A stretch of DNA of 64,000 bases from Cerasicoccus frondis (GTDB lineage Bacteria > Verrucomicrobiota > Verrucomicrobiia > Opitutales > Cerasicoccaceae), in assembly GCA_031296915.1 (NCBI GenBank), contig JAVDPC010000005.1, positions 207,850 to 271,849 on the forward strand. Direction: 5' to 3'. The notes beneath the pieces are model-generated. The model made no database searches and was not told where the DNA came from. It was given only the letters and a program-made list of their open reading frames with translations. The number at the start of each line of letters is the position of its first letter. Position 1 is the stretch's first letter. This document shows positions 46,831 to 56,188 of the stretch, one piece after another. The position numbers were made by a program, and so were the translations under genes.

Positions 46831-46861
46831 AAAAAAACGCGCTCCATCCGGAACGCGTTTT
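46831..46861 (-). terminator. Terminator after the NarL regulator
   Basis: AAAACGCG (46834-46841) pairs with CGCGTTTT (46854-46861), with TCC/GGA inside. On the minus strand it ends in seven Ts. It may also act on the plus strand. Confidence 0.75.
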
Positions 46862-46884
46862 CTAAAAGGCAATTGCCCCTCGGC

Positions 46885-46926
46885 ATTTGCCCCCTGGGCA
46901 AATCCACCGGTGCAGCGGGACGCTGC
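46885..46926 (-). repeat. 3'-end repeat, family A
   Basis: Read from the regulator's stop: GCAGCGTCCCGCTGC (46926-46912), ACCGGTGG, then ATTTGCCCAGGGGGCAAAT (46903-46885). Directly adjacent to the stop. Confidence 0.75.
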
Positions 46927-47595
46927 TTAGGCGGTTTGTTGGGGGGTGCGAACCATGCCTTCGACGAGGCCATGCTGGATCGCGAAACGCGTCAGGCTGG
47001 CGACATCGTGGAGGTCGAGCTTCTTCATCAGATTGGTGCGGTGGTTTTCCGCAGTCTTCACGCTGATGCTGAGCTTTTGCGCGACTTCCTTGGTGCTGTA
47101 GCTTTCGGCAATGAGTTGGAGGATTTCGCGTTCACGGGCAGTGAGGACTTCGACGCCCTTTTTCGCATTGGCGCTCGGGTTGAGCACGGCTTCGCGGAGC
47201 ATTTGGGCGACTTCCGGGCCAAAGTAGCTACCGCCGTTTGCGACGATATCGATGCCCTTGCGAAGCTCAGAAAGGGGAGCAGACTTCTCGACGAAACCAT
47301 GAGCGCCTGCTTGGAGAAGCTCACGAACGAGGGAAGGATTTTGATAGCCGGAGAAGACCAATACGCGGGAGTTACGCAGTTGCTTGGCGATGCGACGCAG
47401 GACTTCCGCGCCATTGAGCCCAGGCAACATAATGTCCAACACGATGAAGTCTGGTTTTTGCTCCAGGCAAATATTGAGCGCTTCCTGGCCTTCGCCAGAC
47501 TCGGCGATCACTTCAAAGCCGGGGGTTGAGCGGATAATGTCCGCAATCATTTCGCGCACGGCGGTCTGGTCTTCAATAATGGCTACTGTCTTCAT
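46927..47595 (-). CDS. NarL/FixJ-type response regulator
   Basis: 222 residues. The receiver (1-120) has acidic pocket VAIIEDQ and phospho-acceptor Asp in [14 protein letters not shown] (about residue 55). A LuxR-type HTH follows (about 145-210): [43 protein letters not shown]. It binds DNA when phosphorylated. No kinase gene is adjacent, so it is an orphan. Confidence 0.95.
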   Translation of the reverse strand: MKTVAIIEDQTAVREMIADIIRSTPGFEVIAESGEGQEALNICLEQKPDFIVLDIMLPGLNGAEVLRRIAKQLRNSRVLVFSGYQNPSLVRELLQAGAHGFVEKSAPLSELRKGIDIVANGGSYFGPEVAQMLREAVLNPSANAKKGVEVLTAREREILQLIAESYSTKEVAQKLSISVKTAENHRTNLMKKLDLHDVASLTRFAIQHGLVEGMVRTPQQTA

Positions 47596-47918
47596 GCCGG
47601 TCCGTTAAAGGATTATGGTATTTAAGGTTCGTTTTTAAATCTTGAATTGGCGGAAGCTTCCGAATGGCGGATTTAATAAATATAACGTAGATGATAACGA
47701 AATGGAAAGGTAAAACATCCAAATATCCATCATAATCAGCCCTAAATCTAGTTTTTTAACGCTTTTTTAGAAAATAAAGAGCCAAACGGCACTATTAAAT
47801 CCGTAAATTGGCCAACTTAGGCCACCGGACAAAAGTCACAACCAATCAAGCATTGGACCAAATGCCCGCAAGTGGCCCAATGCTAGGATTGATTCTGAAA
47901 CAGGCAAACTTAGGCGAG
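47596..47918. other. AT-rich intergenic region
   Basis: Promoter side of the regulator gene. AT-rich to 47800, with T- and A-tracts and no gene. A hairpin at 47844-47894 lies near the end of the small gene at 47919. Confidence 0.5.
47844..47894 (-). terminator. Possible terminator after the 47919 gene
   Basis: GCATTGGACCA (47850-47860) pairs with TGGCCCAATGC (47873-47883), one mismatch. Outer AATCA/TGATT adds to it. The T-tract is weak. Confidence 0.45.
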
Positions 47919-48230
47919 CTAAGCGACCACCCACTGTTTGGCGATCGTTGCGAAATCCGCGTGCGCGAAATCCTCCGGCGTCGCCACCGGCTGAATTGAC
48001 ACATCGGCCTCAAAGGCAAGAAACCACGGTTCACACAACCAGGGAATCTTCGATGCGTCCGGCAAATCCACAATCAGGATAATGCTGCGTTTACCGTCGA
48101 GCGACATGAAATACGTTGCCTCAGGCTTAACGGCCTCGATTGCAGCGTTGAATTTTGACATGACCGATCCATCTTTTGCGGCCACGTTGAACATATGGTG
48201 AGGCAGACTCACCGTCATCATCATTTTCAT
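47919..48230 (-). CDS. Conserved small protein of unknown function
   Basis: 103 residues, starting MKMMMTVSLPHHMFN. It looks like a small alpha-beta domain with SIILIVDLPDASKIPWLCEPWFLAFEADV, resembling a widespread family of about 100-residue cytoplasmic proteins that has no established role. A hairpin lies 24 bp downstream of the stop. Next to, and divergent from, the J-domain gene. Confidence 0.65.
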   Translation of the reverse strand: MKMMMTVSLPHHMFNVAAKDGSVMSKFNAAIEAVKPEATYFMSLDGKRSIILIVDLPDASKIPWLCEPWFLAFEADVSIQPVATPEDFAHADFATIAKQWVVA

Positions 48231-48387
48231 AAGAACACAGTTTAGGAGATTAGCGTGTTTGCATTTTTAAATGCAGAGTCTGGGTTAGCGGTCCAGCACG
48301 CCCAGGTCCAACCTAAAAGCACGCGCTTCGAGCGTCAGGCGCATCTTTTATTGCCACCAGCAAACGCGTGACTAATGTTGCGCGCCG

Positions 48388-48876
48388 ATGATTCCCCAGC
48401 GCGATCAGCCGTGGTTTGAGTTTCAATTGGTGCAGCCCGATGGCAGCGAGTTCACCGAGTCTTTGCCTGCGGAAACTATTCGGGAGGCCAACGAGAAAAT
48501 GCGCCGCATCTACCCCAACGCGCGCCTGACCCTTCTAAGACAGTTTAAAAAAGATCATCTATTCGAGCCAGGCAGCCCGTCCTACTCCAAGCCAAAGCCT
48601 AACCCGCAACCAACTCCGCAGACCAGGACGAGTCAGCACGCCCCCCCGCCCCCCAAGGCTAAGACGGCAACTGCGACTCAAGATTTCCACGCTGTCTTCA
48701 AACTTCCGGTCGACGCTGATTTCAAAGCGGTGAAAAAAGCTTACCTTGACGCGCTCAAACGCTACCACCCGGATCGCGTCGCCGACCTCGGCGAAGAGCT
48801 CGTTGAGCTGGCCGAACAAAAGACCCGCGAATACAACGAGGCCTTCAAAGCCGCCAAGGCGCACTTTAAGAAGTAG
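48388..48876 (+). CDS. J-domain (DnaJ-like) protein
   Basis: 162 residues. An N-terminal stretch (1-60) and a Pro/Gln-rich linker lead to a C-terminal J domain (about 100-162). The J domain carries the HPD motif in YHPDRV. Short J proteins recruit DnaK to a client. The N-terminal part (SLPAETIREANEKMRRIYPNARLTLLRQF) is not a family I recognise and may be the client-binding end. Confidence 0.82.
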   Translation: MIPQRDQPWFEFQLVQPDGSEFTESLPAETIREANEKMRRIYPNARLTLLRQFKKDHLFEPGSPSYSKPKPNPQPTPQTRTSQHAPPPPKAKTATATQDFHAVFKLPVDADFKAVKKAYLDALKRYHPDRVADLGEELVELAEQKTREYNEAFKAAKAHFKK

Positions 48877-48922
48877 TTAGCCTCATTGCCTCTCCGCTAA
48901 TTTTGCGCCGGAAAATTCTCTA

Positions 48923-48982
48923 GATGCAACGGCACGTTTCCATAAATAATTGGATGCAACGGCACGTTGCCGGCACGTTGCC
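48923..48982 (+). repeat. Direct repeats upstream of thrH
   Basis: GATGCAACGGCACGTTKCC occurs at 48923-48941 and 48953-48971 (30-bp spacing), and CGGCACGTTGCC again at 48971-48982. Ends 36 bp before the thrH start. Confidence 0.7.
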
Positions 48983-49018
48983 CTTGACCTGACGCGCGCG
49001 CACGCGAAGATGCACGCC

Positions 49019-49624
49019 ATGAAGTTGGTTTGCCTGGACTTGGAAGGGGTGCTGATACCCGAAATTTGGAAGGCCGTTGCCGAGCGCACAAAGGTCGACG
49101 CCTTGCTGCGCACCACCCGCGACGAGCCCGACTACGACGTGCTGATGAACTACCGGCTCGACATCTTGGCCAAGCACGACATCCGCCTGCCACTCATCCA
49201 GGAAGTCATTGGCGGGCTCACCCCCCTCCCCGGCGCCCAGGAATTCATGCAATGGCTCATGGCAGAGACCCGCGTGATCATCCTCAGCGACACGTTCGCC
49301 CAGTTCGCCGCCCCCCTCATGGCGCAACTCGGCAACCCGACCCTCTTCTGCCATGAGCTCGTCATCGACCCCGAAGGCCGCGTAACCGGCTACCAACTGC
49401 GCCAAGACGACCAAAAGCGCAAAGCCGTCCACGCCCTACAAGGCCTCAATTTCGAGATCATCGCCGCCGGCGATTCCTACAACGACCTCACCATGCTCCG
49501 CTCAGCGAACCAAGGCATCCTCTACTGCCCGAGCGAGCAATTCGCCGCCGAAAACAGCGACCTCCCCGTCTGCACCAACCACGACCAGCTCAAGGCGCTC
49601 TTGCAGAAGCTGCTGGCGGAGTAA
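49019..49624 (+). CDS. thrH: HAD phosphatase ThrH (phosphoserine phosphatase/homoserine phosphotransferase)
   Basis: 201 residues from the ATG at 49019. ThrH's motif I is VCLDLEGVLIPEIW with DLE in place of the usual DxD. Motif II is VIILSDTF, motif III includes QKRKAVHAL, and motif IV is AAGDSYNDLTML. It removes phosphate from phosphoserine and can pass it to homoserine. Stands alone, preceded by direct repeats. Confidence 0.9.
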   Translation: MKLVCLDLEGVLIPEIWKAVAERTKVDALLRTTRDEPDYDVLMNYRLDILAKHDIRLPLIQEVIGGLTPLPGAQEFMQWLMAETRVIILSDTFAQFAAPLMAQLGNPTLFCHELVIDPEGRVTGYQLRQDDQKRKAVHALQGLNFEIIAAGDSYNDLTMLRSANQGILYCPSEQFAAENSDLPVCTNHDQLKALLQKLLAE

Positions 49625-49673
49625 GCGGCAAAGAAAGATTCGACAGCGCGGTTGAAACGAATAGCCTAGAACC

Positions 49674-49871
49674 ATGAGCATCACGCAAATCATTGACGAG
49701 GTAGACCGCCTCGAGCCCGCTGACCGCAAGCGCCTGATGGCGCATTTGGTCCTGCGCCGCTTGCGTGAGAACGAAGCCTACCGTGCGGAAATAACCCGGC
49801 GCATTGACGACAAGAGGCCCGGTGCCTGGGTTTCCATGGAGGAGTTCGAAGCTCGCCTCAAAGATAATTAG
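49674..49871 (+). CDS. Antitoxin of a RelBE/ParDE-like pair
   Basis: 65 residues. It opens MSITQIIDEVDRLEPADRKRLMAHL, a helical form common in addiction-module antitoxins, and ends in an acidic tail. The toxin gene begins 3 bp later. It should bind the toxin and the operon promoter. Confidence 0.75.
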   Translation: MSITQIIDEVDRLEPADRKRLMAHLVLRRLRENEAYRAEITRRIDDKRPGAWVSMEEFEARLKDN

Positions 49872-49874
49872 CGC

Positions 49875-50129
49875 GTGGATTACGACGTTTTCATCAACGA
49901 ACGTTGTACGGACTTTCTCCTGGCACGAGTGAAGCAGGACGGCACCCGATTGCTCTACGAGACGCGCGCATTGGGCAAAAACCCCTTTCGCGATCCGGAT
50001 TTTTCCGAAGGCGACAGCGATGGCTCCATCTGCGGCTTGATCATCGATGAATACGTTTTGCTCTACCGCGTCGATCACCCACTCAAACGAATTCTCGTTG
50101 TCGACATTACTTACGCCGATCAAATATAA
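49875..50129 (+). CDS. RelE/ParE-like toxin
   Basis: 84 residues from a GTG. It ends in [25 protein letters not shown], the C-terminal beta hairpin typical of RelE/ParE toxins. RelE types cut mRNA at the ribosome, ParE types block gyrase; which this is cannot be read. Three bases after the antitoxin stop, so coupled to it. Confidence 0.75.
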   Translation: MDYDVFINERCTDFLLARVKQDGTRLLYETRALGKNPFRDPDFSEGDSDGSICGLIIDEYVLLYRVDHPLKRILVVDITYADQI

Positions 50130-50170
50130 GTTGCCTTCGACGCCCCCTGCCCAACTCTTCTCAATCAACC

Positions 50171-51373
50171 ATGCCCAAGACGACTAAAGACCAAGGCCGT
50201 TACGCCGCGCGCGGCGTTTCCAGCAGCAAGAAAGAAGTTCACGCCACCGTGGACAACCTCGATCGCGGGCTCTTCCCGGGCGCGTTCTGCAAGATCACCG
50301 AGGACTACCTGACCAGCAACAAGAAGAAGTGCAACGTCATCCACAGCGATGGCAGCGGCACGAAGTCCAACGTCGCCTACCTGCACTTTCAGGAGACTGG
50401 CGACGCGTCCGTTTTCCGCGGCATCGCACAGGACAGCATCGTCATGAACGTGGACGACCTGCTCTGCGTCGGCGTGACTGACGGCGTGCTGCTCTCCAGC
50501 ACCGTCAACCGCAATGCCCGCCGCTTCCCCGGCGCCGCGCTCGCGGAGCTCATTCAGGGCACGGAAGATTTTCTCGGCACGCTACGCGAGTTTGGCTTTG
50601 GCATCCAAAGCGGCGGCGGTGAGACGGCCGACGTCGGCGACCTCGTTGGCACGGTGACCGTCGACTCCTGTGCGACCGCCGTCATGGACCGCGACAAGGT
50701 CATCTCCGGCGACAAGATCAAGCCCGGCCTGGCGATCATTGGCATCAGCTCCGCCGGCCAGTGCAATTACGAGTCCGCGCCCAACAGCGGCATCGGCAGC
50801 AACGGACTGACCAGCGCCCGCCACGACCTGCTCTGCCCCTACTACCGCGAAAAATATCCCGAAACTTACGACGCCACGACCGACAAAGAGCTCGTTTACT
50901 GCGGCCCTTACAAGCTCGAGGACGAGCTGCCCAACGCAAACGGCATGACCGTGGGCGAGGCCCTGCTCTCCCCCACCCGCACCTACGCGCCCGTCGTCGC
51001 CAAGCTGCTCAAGGAATTTCCAGAAGACATCCGCGGCCTCGTCCACTGCTCCGGTGGCGGTCAGACCAAGTGCCTGCGCTTCGGTAAGAAGGTCCACTTC
51101 GTGAAGGACAGCCTCATGCCGCTGCCGCCGATTTTCACGGCGATTCAAAAGGCCAGCAAGTCCACGTGGAAGGAAATGTATCAGGTTTACAACATGGGCC
51201 ACCGCCTCGAAGTCTTCGTCCCGAAGAGCAAGGTCAAGAAGGTCCTCGCCGCAATCGAAAGCTTCGGCCTCGACGCCCAGCAGATCGGCCACACGGAAAA
51301 ATCCGAAAAGCCCGACGGCCAAAATCACCTGACTCTTTTCCACGGCAAGCGCGCCCTCAAATACGCCCTCTAG
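50171..51373 (+). CDS. purM: PurM-like AIR synthase (phosphoribosylformylglycinamidine cyclo-ligase)
   Basis: 400 residues, longer than most PurM proteins. It begins [22 protein letters not shown], with the ATP-binding [13 protein letters not shown], then the metal region [19 protein letters not shown] and [10 protein letters not shown]. The C-terminal domain has [16 protein letters not shown]. PurM closes the imidazole ring of AIR in purine synthesis. Some close relatives are only purM-like, so the reaction is likely but not certain. A family A repeat abuts the stop. Confidence 0.83.
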   Translation: MPKTTKDQGRYAARGVSSSKKEVHATVDNLDRGLFPGAFCKITEDYLTSNKKKCNVIHSDGSGTKSNVAYLHFQETGDASVFRGIAQDSIVMNVDDLLCVGVTDGVLLSSTVNRNARRFPGAALAELIQGTEDFLGTLREFGFGIQSGGGETADVGDLVGTVTVDSCATAVMDRDKVISGDKIKPGLAIIGISSAGQCNYESAPNSGIGSNGLTSARHDLLCPYYREKYPETYDATTDKELVYCGPYKLEDELPNANGMTVGEALLSPTRTYAPVVAKLLKEFPEDIRGLVHCSGGGQTKCLRFGKKVHFVKDSLMPLPPIFTAIQKASKSTWKEMYQVYNMGHRLEVFVPKSKVKKVLAAIESFGLDAQQIGHTEKSEKPDGQNHLTLFHGKRALKYAL

Positions 51374-51430
51374 GCAGCGTCCCGCTGCACCGTCGGATGC
51401 GTTGCATCCGGATTGTCGCATTGCGACAAT
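51374..51430 (+). repeat. 3'-end repeat, family A with extra hairpin
   Basis: GCAGCGTCCCGCTGC (51374-51388), ACCG, an extra GGATGCGTTGCATCC (51395-51409), then ATTGTCGCATTGCGACAAT (51412-51430). Starts at the base after the purM-like stop. Confidence 0.75.
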
Positions 51431-51559
51431 GGCTTATCCAACTGAAAGAGGTAGGGAGGGCGACGCTTACAAGCGGGCCGCTGCGCTGACGTGGTCTTAT
51501 CGTCTTTTCAGATGAAGCGCGTTGAACATTTCACACGCTCCGTTGTCTGTTAAAAGGAG

Positions 51560-51940
51560 ATGTCTGCACCCAAACGAACCAATGTGCTCGGCACGGAGCT
51601 GCAATGCTGCTGCCAGGACCCCATGACCGGTTTTTACCGCGATGGCTATTGCCGCACCGGTCCTGGTGACGAAGGCCTGCACACCGTTTGCGCCGAGATG
51701 ACCGCCGAGTTCCTGGAGTTTTCCAAGCGCACCGGCAATGACCTGTCCACGCCGCACCCGGATTTTGGCTTCGATGGCCTCTTGCCCGGCGACCGATGGT
51801 GCCTGTGTGTGAGTCGTTGGGCCGAGGCGCTTAATGCCGGAGTGGCGCCACCCGTGATTCTGGAAGCCTGCCACAACACGGCCCTGGAATTCGTCGACCT
51901 CGATCAGCTCAAGGCGCACGAACTCAAGCGAGAGCACTAA
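51560..51940 (+). CDS. DUF2237 family protein
   Basis: 126 residues. TNVLGTELQCCCQDPMTGFYRDGYC, the HTVCAEMTAEFLEFSK segment and DRWCLCVSRWAEAL match DUF2237. Four conserved Cys suggest a metal or redox role, but none is established. It has a good ribosome site (AAAGGAGA) before ATG 51560, which is unusual here. Convergent with the serine hydrolase-like gene. Confidence 0.87.
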   Translation: MSAPKRTNVLGTELQCCCQDPMTGFYRDGYCRTGPGDEGLHTVCAEMTAEFLEFSKRTGNDLSTPHPDFGFDGLLPGDRWCLCVSRWAEALNAGVAPPVILEACHNTALEFVDLDQLKAHELKREH

Positions 51941-51945
51941 AACGG

Positions 51946-53316
51946 CTACTTCACCCGGCGACCAGAAATCGTCTTCAGCCCGATGACCATCGTCAAGGAA
52001 TCCACCGTTCCTCGAGCGTCGTTGAACTTGATGCGCACATCGCCAGTGGCGTAAGCAAACTCGTTTTTGCCTACCGGATAAACGCGGTAACTCGGCTGTC
52101 CGGGGATCTGCGCATAGAGCTTGCCGCCGTCATTCGTAATGTGGATCTCCGCATCCGGACCGACCTTGTAGGTGCCGAGGTATTTCTTCAGTTGTTTGAT
52201 GGGGAGGATGCCACTCGGCGGGGGGGCAGGTAGCGGAAATTGCTCCGGGTCCAAAATATAAAATCCAACATCGTCCAACGACTGCGCCGTATTCGTGAGG
52301 ATCACGCAACCGGTTCTCGTGATCGGGTTAAAGCCAATGAAGCAAGCGTAGCCGCCGGTCTTGCCGCTCTGCCAATAAACCGACTGCATGCCCTTCTGCG
52401 TCATGTGCCAGCCGTAGCAAACGCTGGTGTTCGGCATCGACGTGCGAATGTAGACATTCTGCGTCATGCGCAGCGCGCGGGCGTCATCCTGATCCACCTT
52501 AACCATGCCCAGGTTGGCCGCCACAAAGCGCAATAAATCCCGCGCCGACGAGTAGAGCCCACCGCCCCCCACCAGCGAATCCCAATGCCAGTTGGGAACG
52601 ACTTGCAAACCGTTGTGCCCGGGGATCATTTTCTCCGGATCAATGGTCGCGGAGGTATCTTTGAGCGCCAGAGGCCGCGAGACATAAGTTTCGATTACTT
52701 CGCTGAACGGCTTGTTCGTGCGCAGCGACAAGACGTCCCCCAGCAAACCGTAGCCGAGCATGGAGTTCTGGTATTCCTGACCAGGTGGAATCGTCATCCC
52801 CAGCACGGTGATGCCGATATAGAGGTCGAGCTGAGAGTAGTCGGCAAAGGGATCATTGACGTCCTTCGGCTGAAGGTTGGGCGGATTGTGCGGCAGCCCG
52901 CTGGTGTGCGTCCCCAAATGCATCAGCAGCAACGGCATATTCATGAAGCGCGGCACACTGACCTCCTTGGGCACAAAGGCATTCACGGGCTGCGACCATA
53001 ACAGCTGGCGGTCAACGACGAGCGCCGATGTCGCCGTTGCGGTGAAAGCCTGACTCACCGCGCCGATTTCAAAGACATCCTCCGGCTTCGGGGGGCGGGG
53101 GTCATTAGCGGACACCTGACCCGCCGTCAGGTATTTCTCACCCGAAATATCGATGACGCCCACGATGATCGACTGGTTCAAATCCCGGTCCACCCGCGCA
53201 TCGAGGTATTCCTGCACACGGTCGGCGTCGTACTTCTGAGCCTGCAATGAAGCCGCCGCGAGGGTGATCAGCACGGAAAAAATCAACAACGGGGAAATAG
53301 TCTTTTCTGAAAGCAC
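51946..53316 (-). CDS. Exported serine-hydrolase-like protein lacking the SxxK active site
   Basis: 456 residues from the GTG at 53316, which gives a clear signal peptide (ending LAAASLQA); a longer frame to 53382 would overlap pyrC. It has the class C beta-lactamase fold, with [16 protein letters not shown] (YxN) and [12 protein letters not shown] (KTG). The first motif, normally SxxK in EIGSVTK, reads EIGAVSQ (53050-53061), so catalytic Ser and Lys are Ala and Gln. A lipocalin-like C-terminal domain follows ([14 protein letters not shown]). It is probably inactive as a hydrolase and may bind a ligand. Confidence 0.83.
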   Translation of the reverse strand: MLSEKTISPLLIFSVLITLAAASLQAQKYDADRVQEYLDARVDRDLNQSIIVGVIDISGEKYLTAGQVSANDPRPPKPEDVFEIGAVSQAFTATATSALVVDRQLLWSQPVNAFVPKEVSVPRFMNMPLLLMHLGTHTSGLPHNPPNLQPKDVNDPFADYSQLDLYIGITVLGMTIPPGQEYQNSMLGYGLLGDVLSLRTNKPFSEVIETYVSRPLALKDTSATIDPEKMIPGHNGLQVVPNWHWDSLVGGGGLYSSARDLLRFVAANLGMVKVDQDDARALRMTQNVYIRTSMPNTSVCYGWHMTQKGMQSVYWQSGKTGGYACFIGFNPITRTGCVILTNTAQSLDDVGFYILDPEQFPLPAPPPSGILPIKQLKKYLGTYKVGPDAEIHITNDGGKLYAQIPGQPSYRVYPVGKNEFAYATGDVRIKFNDARGTVDSLTMVIGLKTISGRRVK

Positions 53317-53340
53317 GGATCGGTTGTAGCGTGGCCCGTG

Positions 53341-54330
53341 ATGGAAATCAAACTCAAGTCGCCGCTCGATATGCACCTGCACCTCCGCGAAGGGGAGATG
53401 CTCAAGACCGTCGCCCCGCTGACCTCACAGCATTTCTCGGGCGCCATCATCATGCCCAACCTGGTGCCGCCGGTGGACAACCTCGACCGCCTGCTCGCCT
53501 ACCGCGACGAGATTTTGGCCGCGACTCAAGGCGACGCCTTCGAGCCCTTCATGACGCTGTTTTTCCGCTCCTACACACGCGCAGAGCTCGAGGCGGCCAT
53601 GCCGCACATCACCGCGATCAAGCTCTACCCGGCGGGCATTACAACCAATTCCGAAGGCGGCGTGAAGGAGCTGGCCGACGCCGAGGCGACCATGGCGCTG
53701 ATGGAGGAGCTCGGCATTCCGCTGCTCGTCCACGGCGAAACCAACGGCTTCGTCATGGACCGCGAGCGCGAGTTTTTAACAGTTTACGAACAGATCGCGA
53801 CGAAGTTTCCCAAGCTGAAAATCGTCATGGAGCACATCACCACCGCCCACGCCGTGGCCCTGCTCGACAAATTTGAGAACCTCCACGCGACCGTCACCGC
53901 GCACCACCTGATCATCACGCTCGACGACGTGGCCGGCGGCATGCTCAACCCGCACCTGTTCTGCAAGCCGATCGCGAAACGGCCCGAAGACCGCGATGCG
54001 CTGCTCAACGCCGCGCTCAACGCGCACCCGAAGCTCAGCCTCGGCACCGACAGTGCCCCCCACCCTCAGCACAAAAAGGAATGCTGCGGCTGCGCGGCCG
54101 GCGTCTTCACGGCGCCGATCACCCTCCCGCTCATGACGGAACTCTTTGCCAAGCACGACGCGCTGGACAAGCTCCAGGCCTTCGTCTCCGACAACGCGCA
54201 CCGTATCTACCGCGTCTCCCCGCCGGAAAAGATCATCACCCTGCGCGACGACCCCATGACCATCCCCGAAAAATACGCCGACGTCGTCCCCATGTGGGCC
54301 GGCCAACAGCTCGGCTGGAGCGTAGTTTAG
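53341..54330 (+). CDS. pyrC: Dihydroorotase
   Basis: 329 residues from the ATG at 53341. Metal-binding HxH is in [10 protein letters not shown], the carboxylated Lys in AIKLYPAG, further His in LLVHGETN and EHITT, and Asp in LGTDSAPH. It closes carbamoyl aspartate to dihydroorotate in pyrimidine synthesis. The form is like E. coli PyrC (class II). It stands alone, divergent from the serine hydrolase-like gene, with other pyrimidine genes scattered. Confidence 0.94.
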   Translation: MEIKLKSPLDMHLHLREGEMLKTVAPLTSQHFSGAIIMPNLVPPVDNLDRLLAYRDEILAATQGDAFEPFMTLFFRSYTRAELEAAMPHITAIKLYPAGITTNSEGGVKELADAEATMALMEELGIPLLVHGETNGFVMDREREFLTVYEQIATKFPKLKIVMEHITTAHAVALLDKFENLHATVTAHHLIITLDDVAGGMLNPHLFCKPIAKRPEDRDALLNAALNAHPKLSLGTDSAPHPQHKKECCGCAAGVFTAPITLPLMTELFAKHDALDKLQAFVSDNAHRIYRVSPPEKIITLRDDPMTIPEKYADVVPMWAGQQLGWSVV

Positions 54331-54388
54331 CGAATACCGTAGAACCACAGTGAAAAGGTGATATAATGCCTTTAAACTAATCCCACTT

Positions 54389-54712
54389 ATGTCTTTCACC
54401 AAACTCAGCAAACTACTTAAACTCCTTGAGACTCCACTGCCAGGACACAAAGTTACATATATATGCGAATACGCTAATGACCAGTGTATGGTATTTGAGC
54501 CAACTAACGGTAAAAATCGCGTAATGATTCCCACCGACATAGCGCTTGAATGGATTCATGCACTTGAACTTGAAATTATACACATGGAGATGTCAGCACG
54601 TGAAATGCGAGAGACGATAGTAGATCGATCAACCTGGTCTTCATACAACCATGGTTTTGAAACTCACCTTCATGCGATCGTAAAGGCTTGGGAAAATAAA
54701 ACTGAAACTTAA
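54389..54712 (+). CDS. Hypothetical protein, AT-rich
   Basis: 107 residues, mostly charged and helical, ending DRSTWSSYNHGFETHLHAIVKAW. GC is clearly lower than in the neighbours, which suggests transfer. No family named. The SARxMRE and YNHGFETHL segments look conserved enough to be a real protein. It sits next to a broken reading frame at 54720. Confidence 0.5.
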   Translation: MSFTKLSKLLKLLETPLPGHKVTYICEYANDQCMVFEPTNGKNRVMIPTDIALEWIHALELEIIHMEMSAREMRETIVDRSTWSSYNHGFETHLHAIVKAWENKTET

Positions 54713-54719
54713 CTGGTAG

Positions 54720-54946
54720 AAATCTCTAGTTGCCACCCGAAAGCGCCAGCCTGCCGGTGGGGGAATCATCATTGGCCTGCTGAGCGGCGAGGCCATTGGG
54801 AGCATGCAGGCGCAAACGCTTGAGTTGCTCCATGGCATTCGCGAATTACTAATCAACGGCGGCTGGGCATCTACTTGCTGGTGAACGACCCCGTGGAAAT
54901 TCAAAAGCAGCTTTACTCGCTGACCAAGCGCATTGCGCGCCTATAG
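54720..54946 (+). pseudogene. Broken reading frame (frameshifted remnant)
   Basis: One frame from 54720 gives GGGIIIGLLSGEAIGS and then MQAQTLELLHGIRELLINGG before stopping. A second frame from about 54858 gives LGIYLLVNDPVEIQKQLYSL to a TAG at 54944-54946. Joined, they read like one protein end split by a frameshift near 54860. The parent gene is not recognised. Confidence 0.45.
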
Positions 54947-55975
54947 CTCGATTAGCGCTTCGTGCTTTTTCATCAGGCGCCGAAGCTGATGATACCCAAT
55001 GCCCAGCAACTCCGCCGCCCTACCCTGATGCCCCTGCGTCCGTCGCAATGCCTCAGCCACATGCCGCGCTTCCATTGCTGAGACGGCATCGGTGAGCGGT
55101 TGATCGAAAGAAATTGCTTCCGCCGCAGCCTCGCTTGGCTCCGCAGCAACCGGCCGGGCATTACTGAAAATCGGCGTCCCTTCCGTGCTCGCCAAGAGGC
55201 TCGCCCAAGGCGTGTCGAAGGGATCAAAGTCCACTGCCTCGACTTCGTCTTGGTCCGAATCGAGCCGATAAACCGCACGCTCCACGACGTTCTTCAGCTC
55301 GCGAATATTGCCCGGCCAGTCGTGGTTTTCGAGCGCCCGGCGCGCCGCGCTGGAGAAGTCCGGCGGGTAGCGGTCTAGCTCTGAGGCCATGCGCGCCGCA
55401 AAGTGCCGCGTCAACAAACTGACATCCCCGCGCCGCACGCGCAGGGGGGGGAGCGCCAGCACTTCAAAAGCCAGGCGGTCTAGCAAATCTGGCAGGAATT
55501 TTCCGGCTTTGGCCATCGCGGGGAGATCGGCGTTTGTCGCGGCGACAAGGCGCACATCCACGCTCACTGGTTCACTGCCGCCGACGCGCTCAAACACGCC
55601 GTACTCGACCACACGCAGGATCTTACGCTGCACCTCAAGCGGCGCCTGGCCGAGTTCATCCAGGAAAAACGTGCCGCCATCGGCCGCCTCAAAGCGCCCT
55701 TCCCGTCGCCGAGCGGCGCCAGTAAACGCGCCCTGCTCGTGCCCGAAAAGCTCGCTCTCCAGCACGCCCGGGCTCAGCGCTGCACAGTTGAGCGAAACGA
55801 GCGGCCCATCCCAACGCTTCGACAAATAATGCAAGCGTCGCGCAGCCAGCTCCTTCCCCGTTCCCCGCTCACCAACCAACAGAACCGGGCGCTCAACCGG
55901 CGCAGCACGGCTTAACTGCGCCTGAAATTCCAAAAAGGCGTCCGACTCCCCCAGCGGTTCATCCAGCTCATACAT
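54941..55975 (-). CDS. pspF: Sigma-54 activator PspF
   Basis: 344 residues. It has no N-terminal receiver, as in PspF: the AAA+ domain starts almost at once. Walker A is GERGTGKE (35-42), the sigma-54 contact loop GAFTGA is at 82-87, and Walker B is TFFLDEL (about 102-108). The C-terminus has a Fis-type HTH ([32 protein letters not shown]). Divergent from pspABC, matching the classic pspF-pspA arrangement. Confidence 0.93.
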   Translation of the reverse strand: MYELDEPLGESDAFLEFQAQLSRAAPVERPVLLVGERGTGKELAARRLHYLSKRWDGPLVSLNCAALSPGVLESELFGHEQGAFTGAARRREGRFEAADGGTFFLDELGQAPLEVQRKILRVVEYGVFERVGGSEPVSVDVRLVAATNADLPAMAKAGKFLPDLLDRLAFEVLALPPLRVRRGDVSLLTRHFAARMASELDRYPPDFSSAARRALENHDWPGNIRELKNVVERAVYRLDSDQDEVEAVDFDPFDTPWASLLASTEGTPIFSNARPVAAEPSEAAAEAISFDQPLTDAVSAMEARHVAEALRRTQGHQGRAAELLGIGYHQLRRLMKKHEALIEL

Positions 55976-55979
55976 TAAC

Positions 55980-55993
55980 GCTAATCATTTAGC
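55980..55993. promoter_or_regulatory. Candidate PspF site
   Basis: GCTAATCATTTAGC is an inverted repeat (GCTAA-N4-TTAGC) 5 bp before the pspF start and 110-125 bp upstream of the possible sigma-54 promoter. A further CGCTAAT is at 56029. Confidence 0.4.
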
Positions 55994-56103
55994 ACATTTC
56001 GCCATTTTTCAAATAAATTCGCTAATACACAACTCCTTCAAGAAACCCGCAATAACTGCATTATTTTGTTATCAATCATCCACTTACAAAATCAAAATTC
56101 CAG

Positions 56104-56121
56104 TTGGCACGCTACGTTCTA
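56104..56121 (+). promoter_or_regulatory. Possible sigma-54 promoter of pspA
   Basis: TTGGCACG matches the -24 element, but the -12 element reads TC where GC is expected. About 68 bp before the pspA ATG. Confidence 0.35.
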
Positions 56122-56188
56122 TATTACTGGCACAGAAACAAAAAATTCCACACATCAACACTTCACAACTTCAACACCAATAAAAACC

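Larger units (their letters stand above)
46590..46926. other. Intergenic region between two family A repeats
   Basis: About 220 bp (46611-46830) lie between the repeat halves and the terminator. A minus-strand frame is open across it (about 46872 down past the repeat), but its translation is not a family I recognise and I do not call it. Confidence 0.4.

Noticed and set aside
46348-46872. 174-residue minus-strand frame between CbiX and the response regulator
   Set aside because: It runs antisense into the CbiX gene and includes a repeat.
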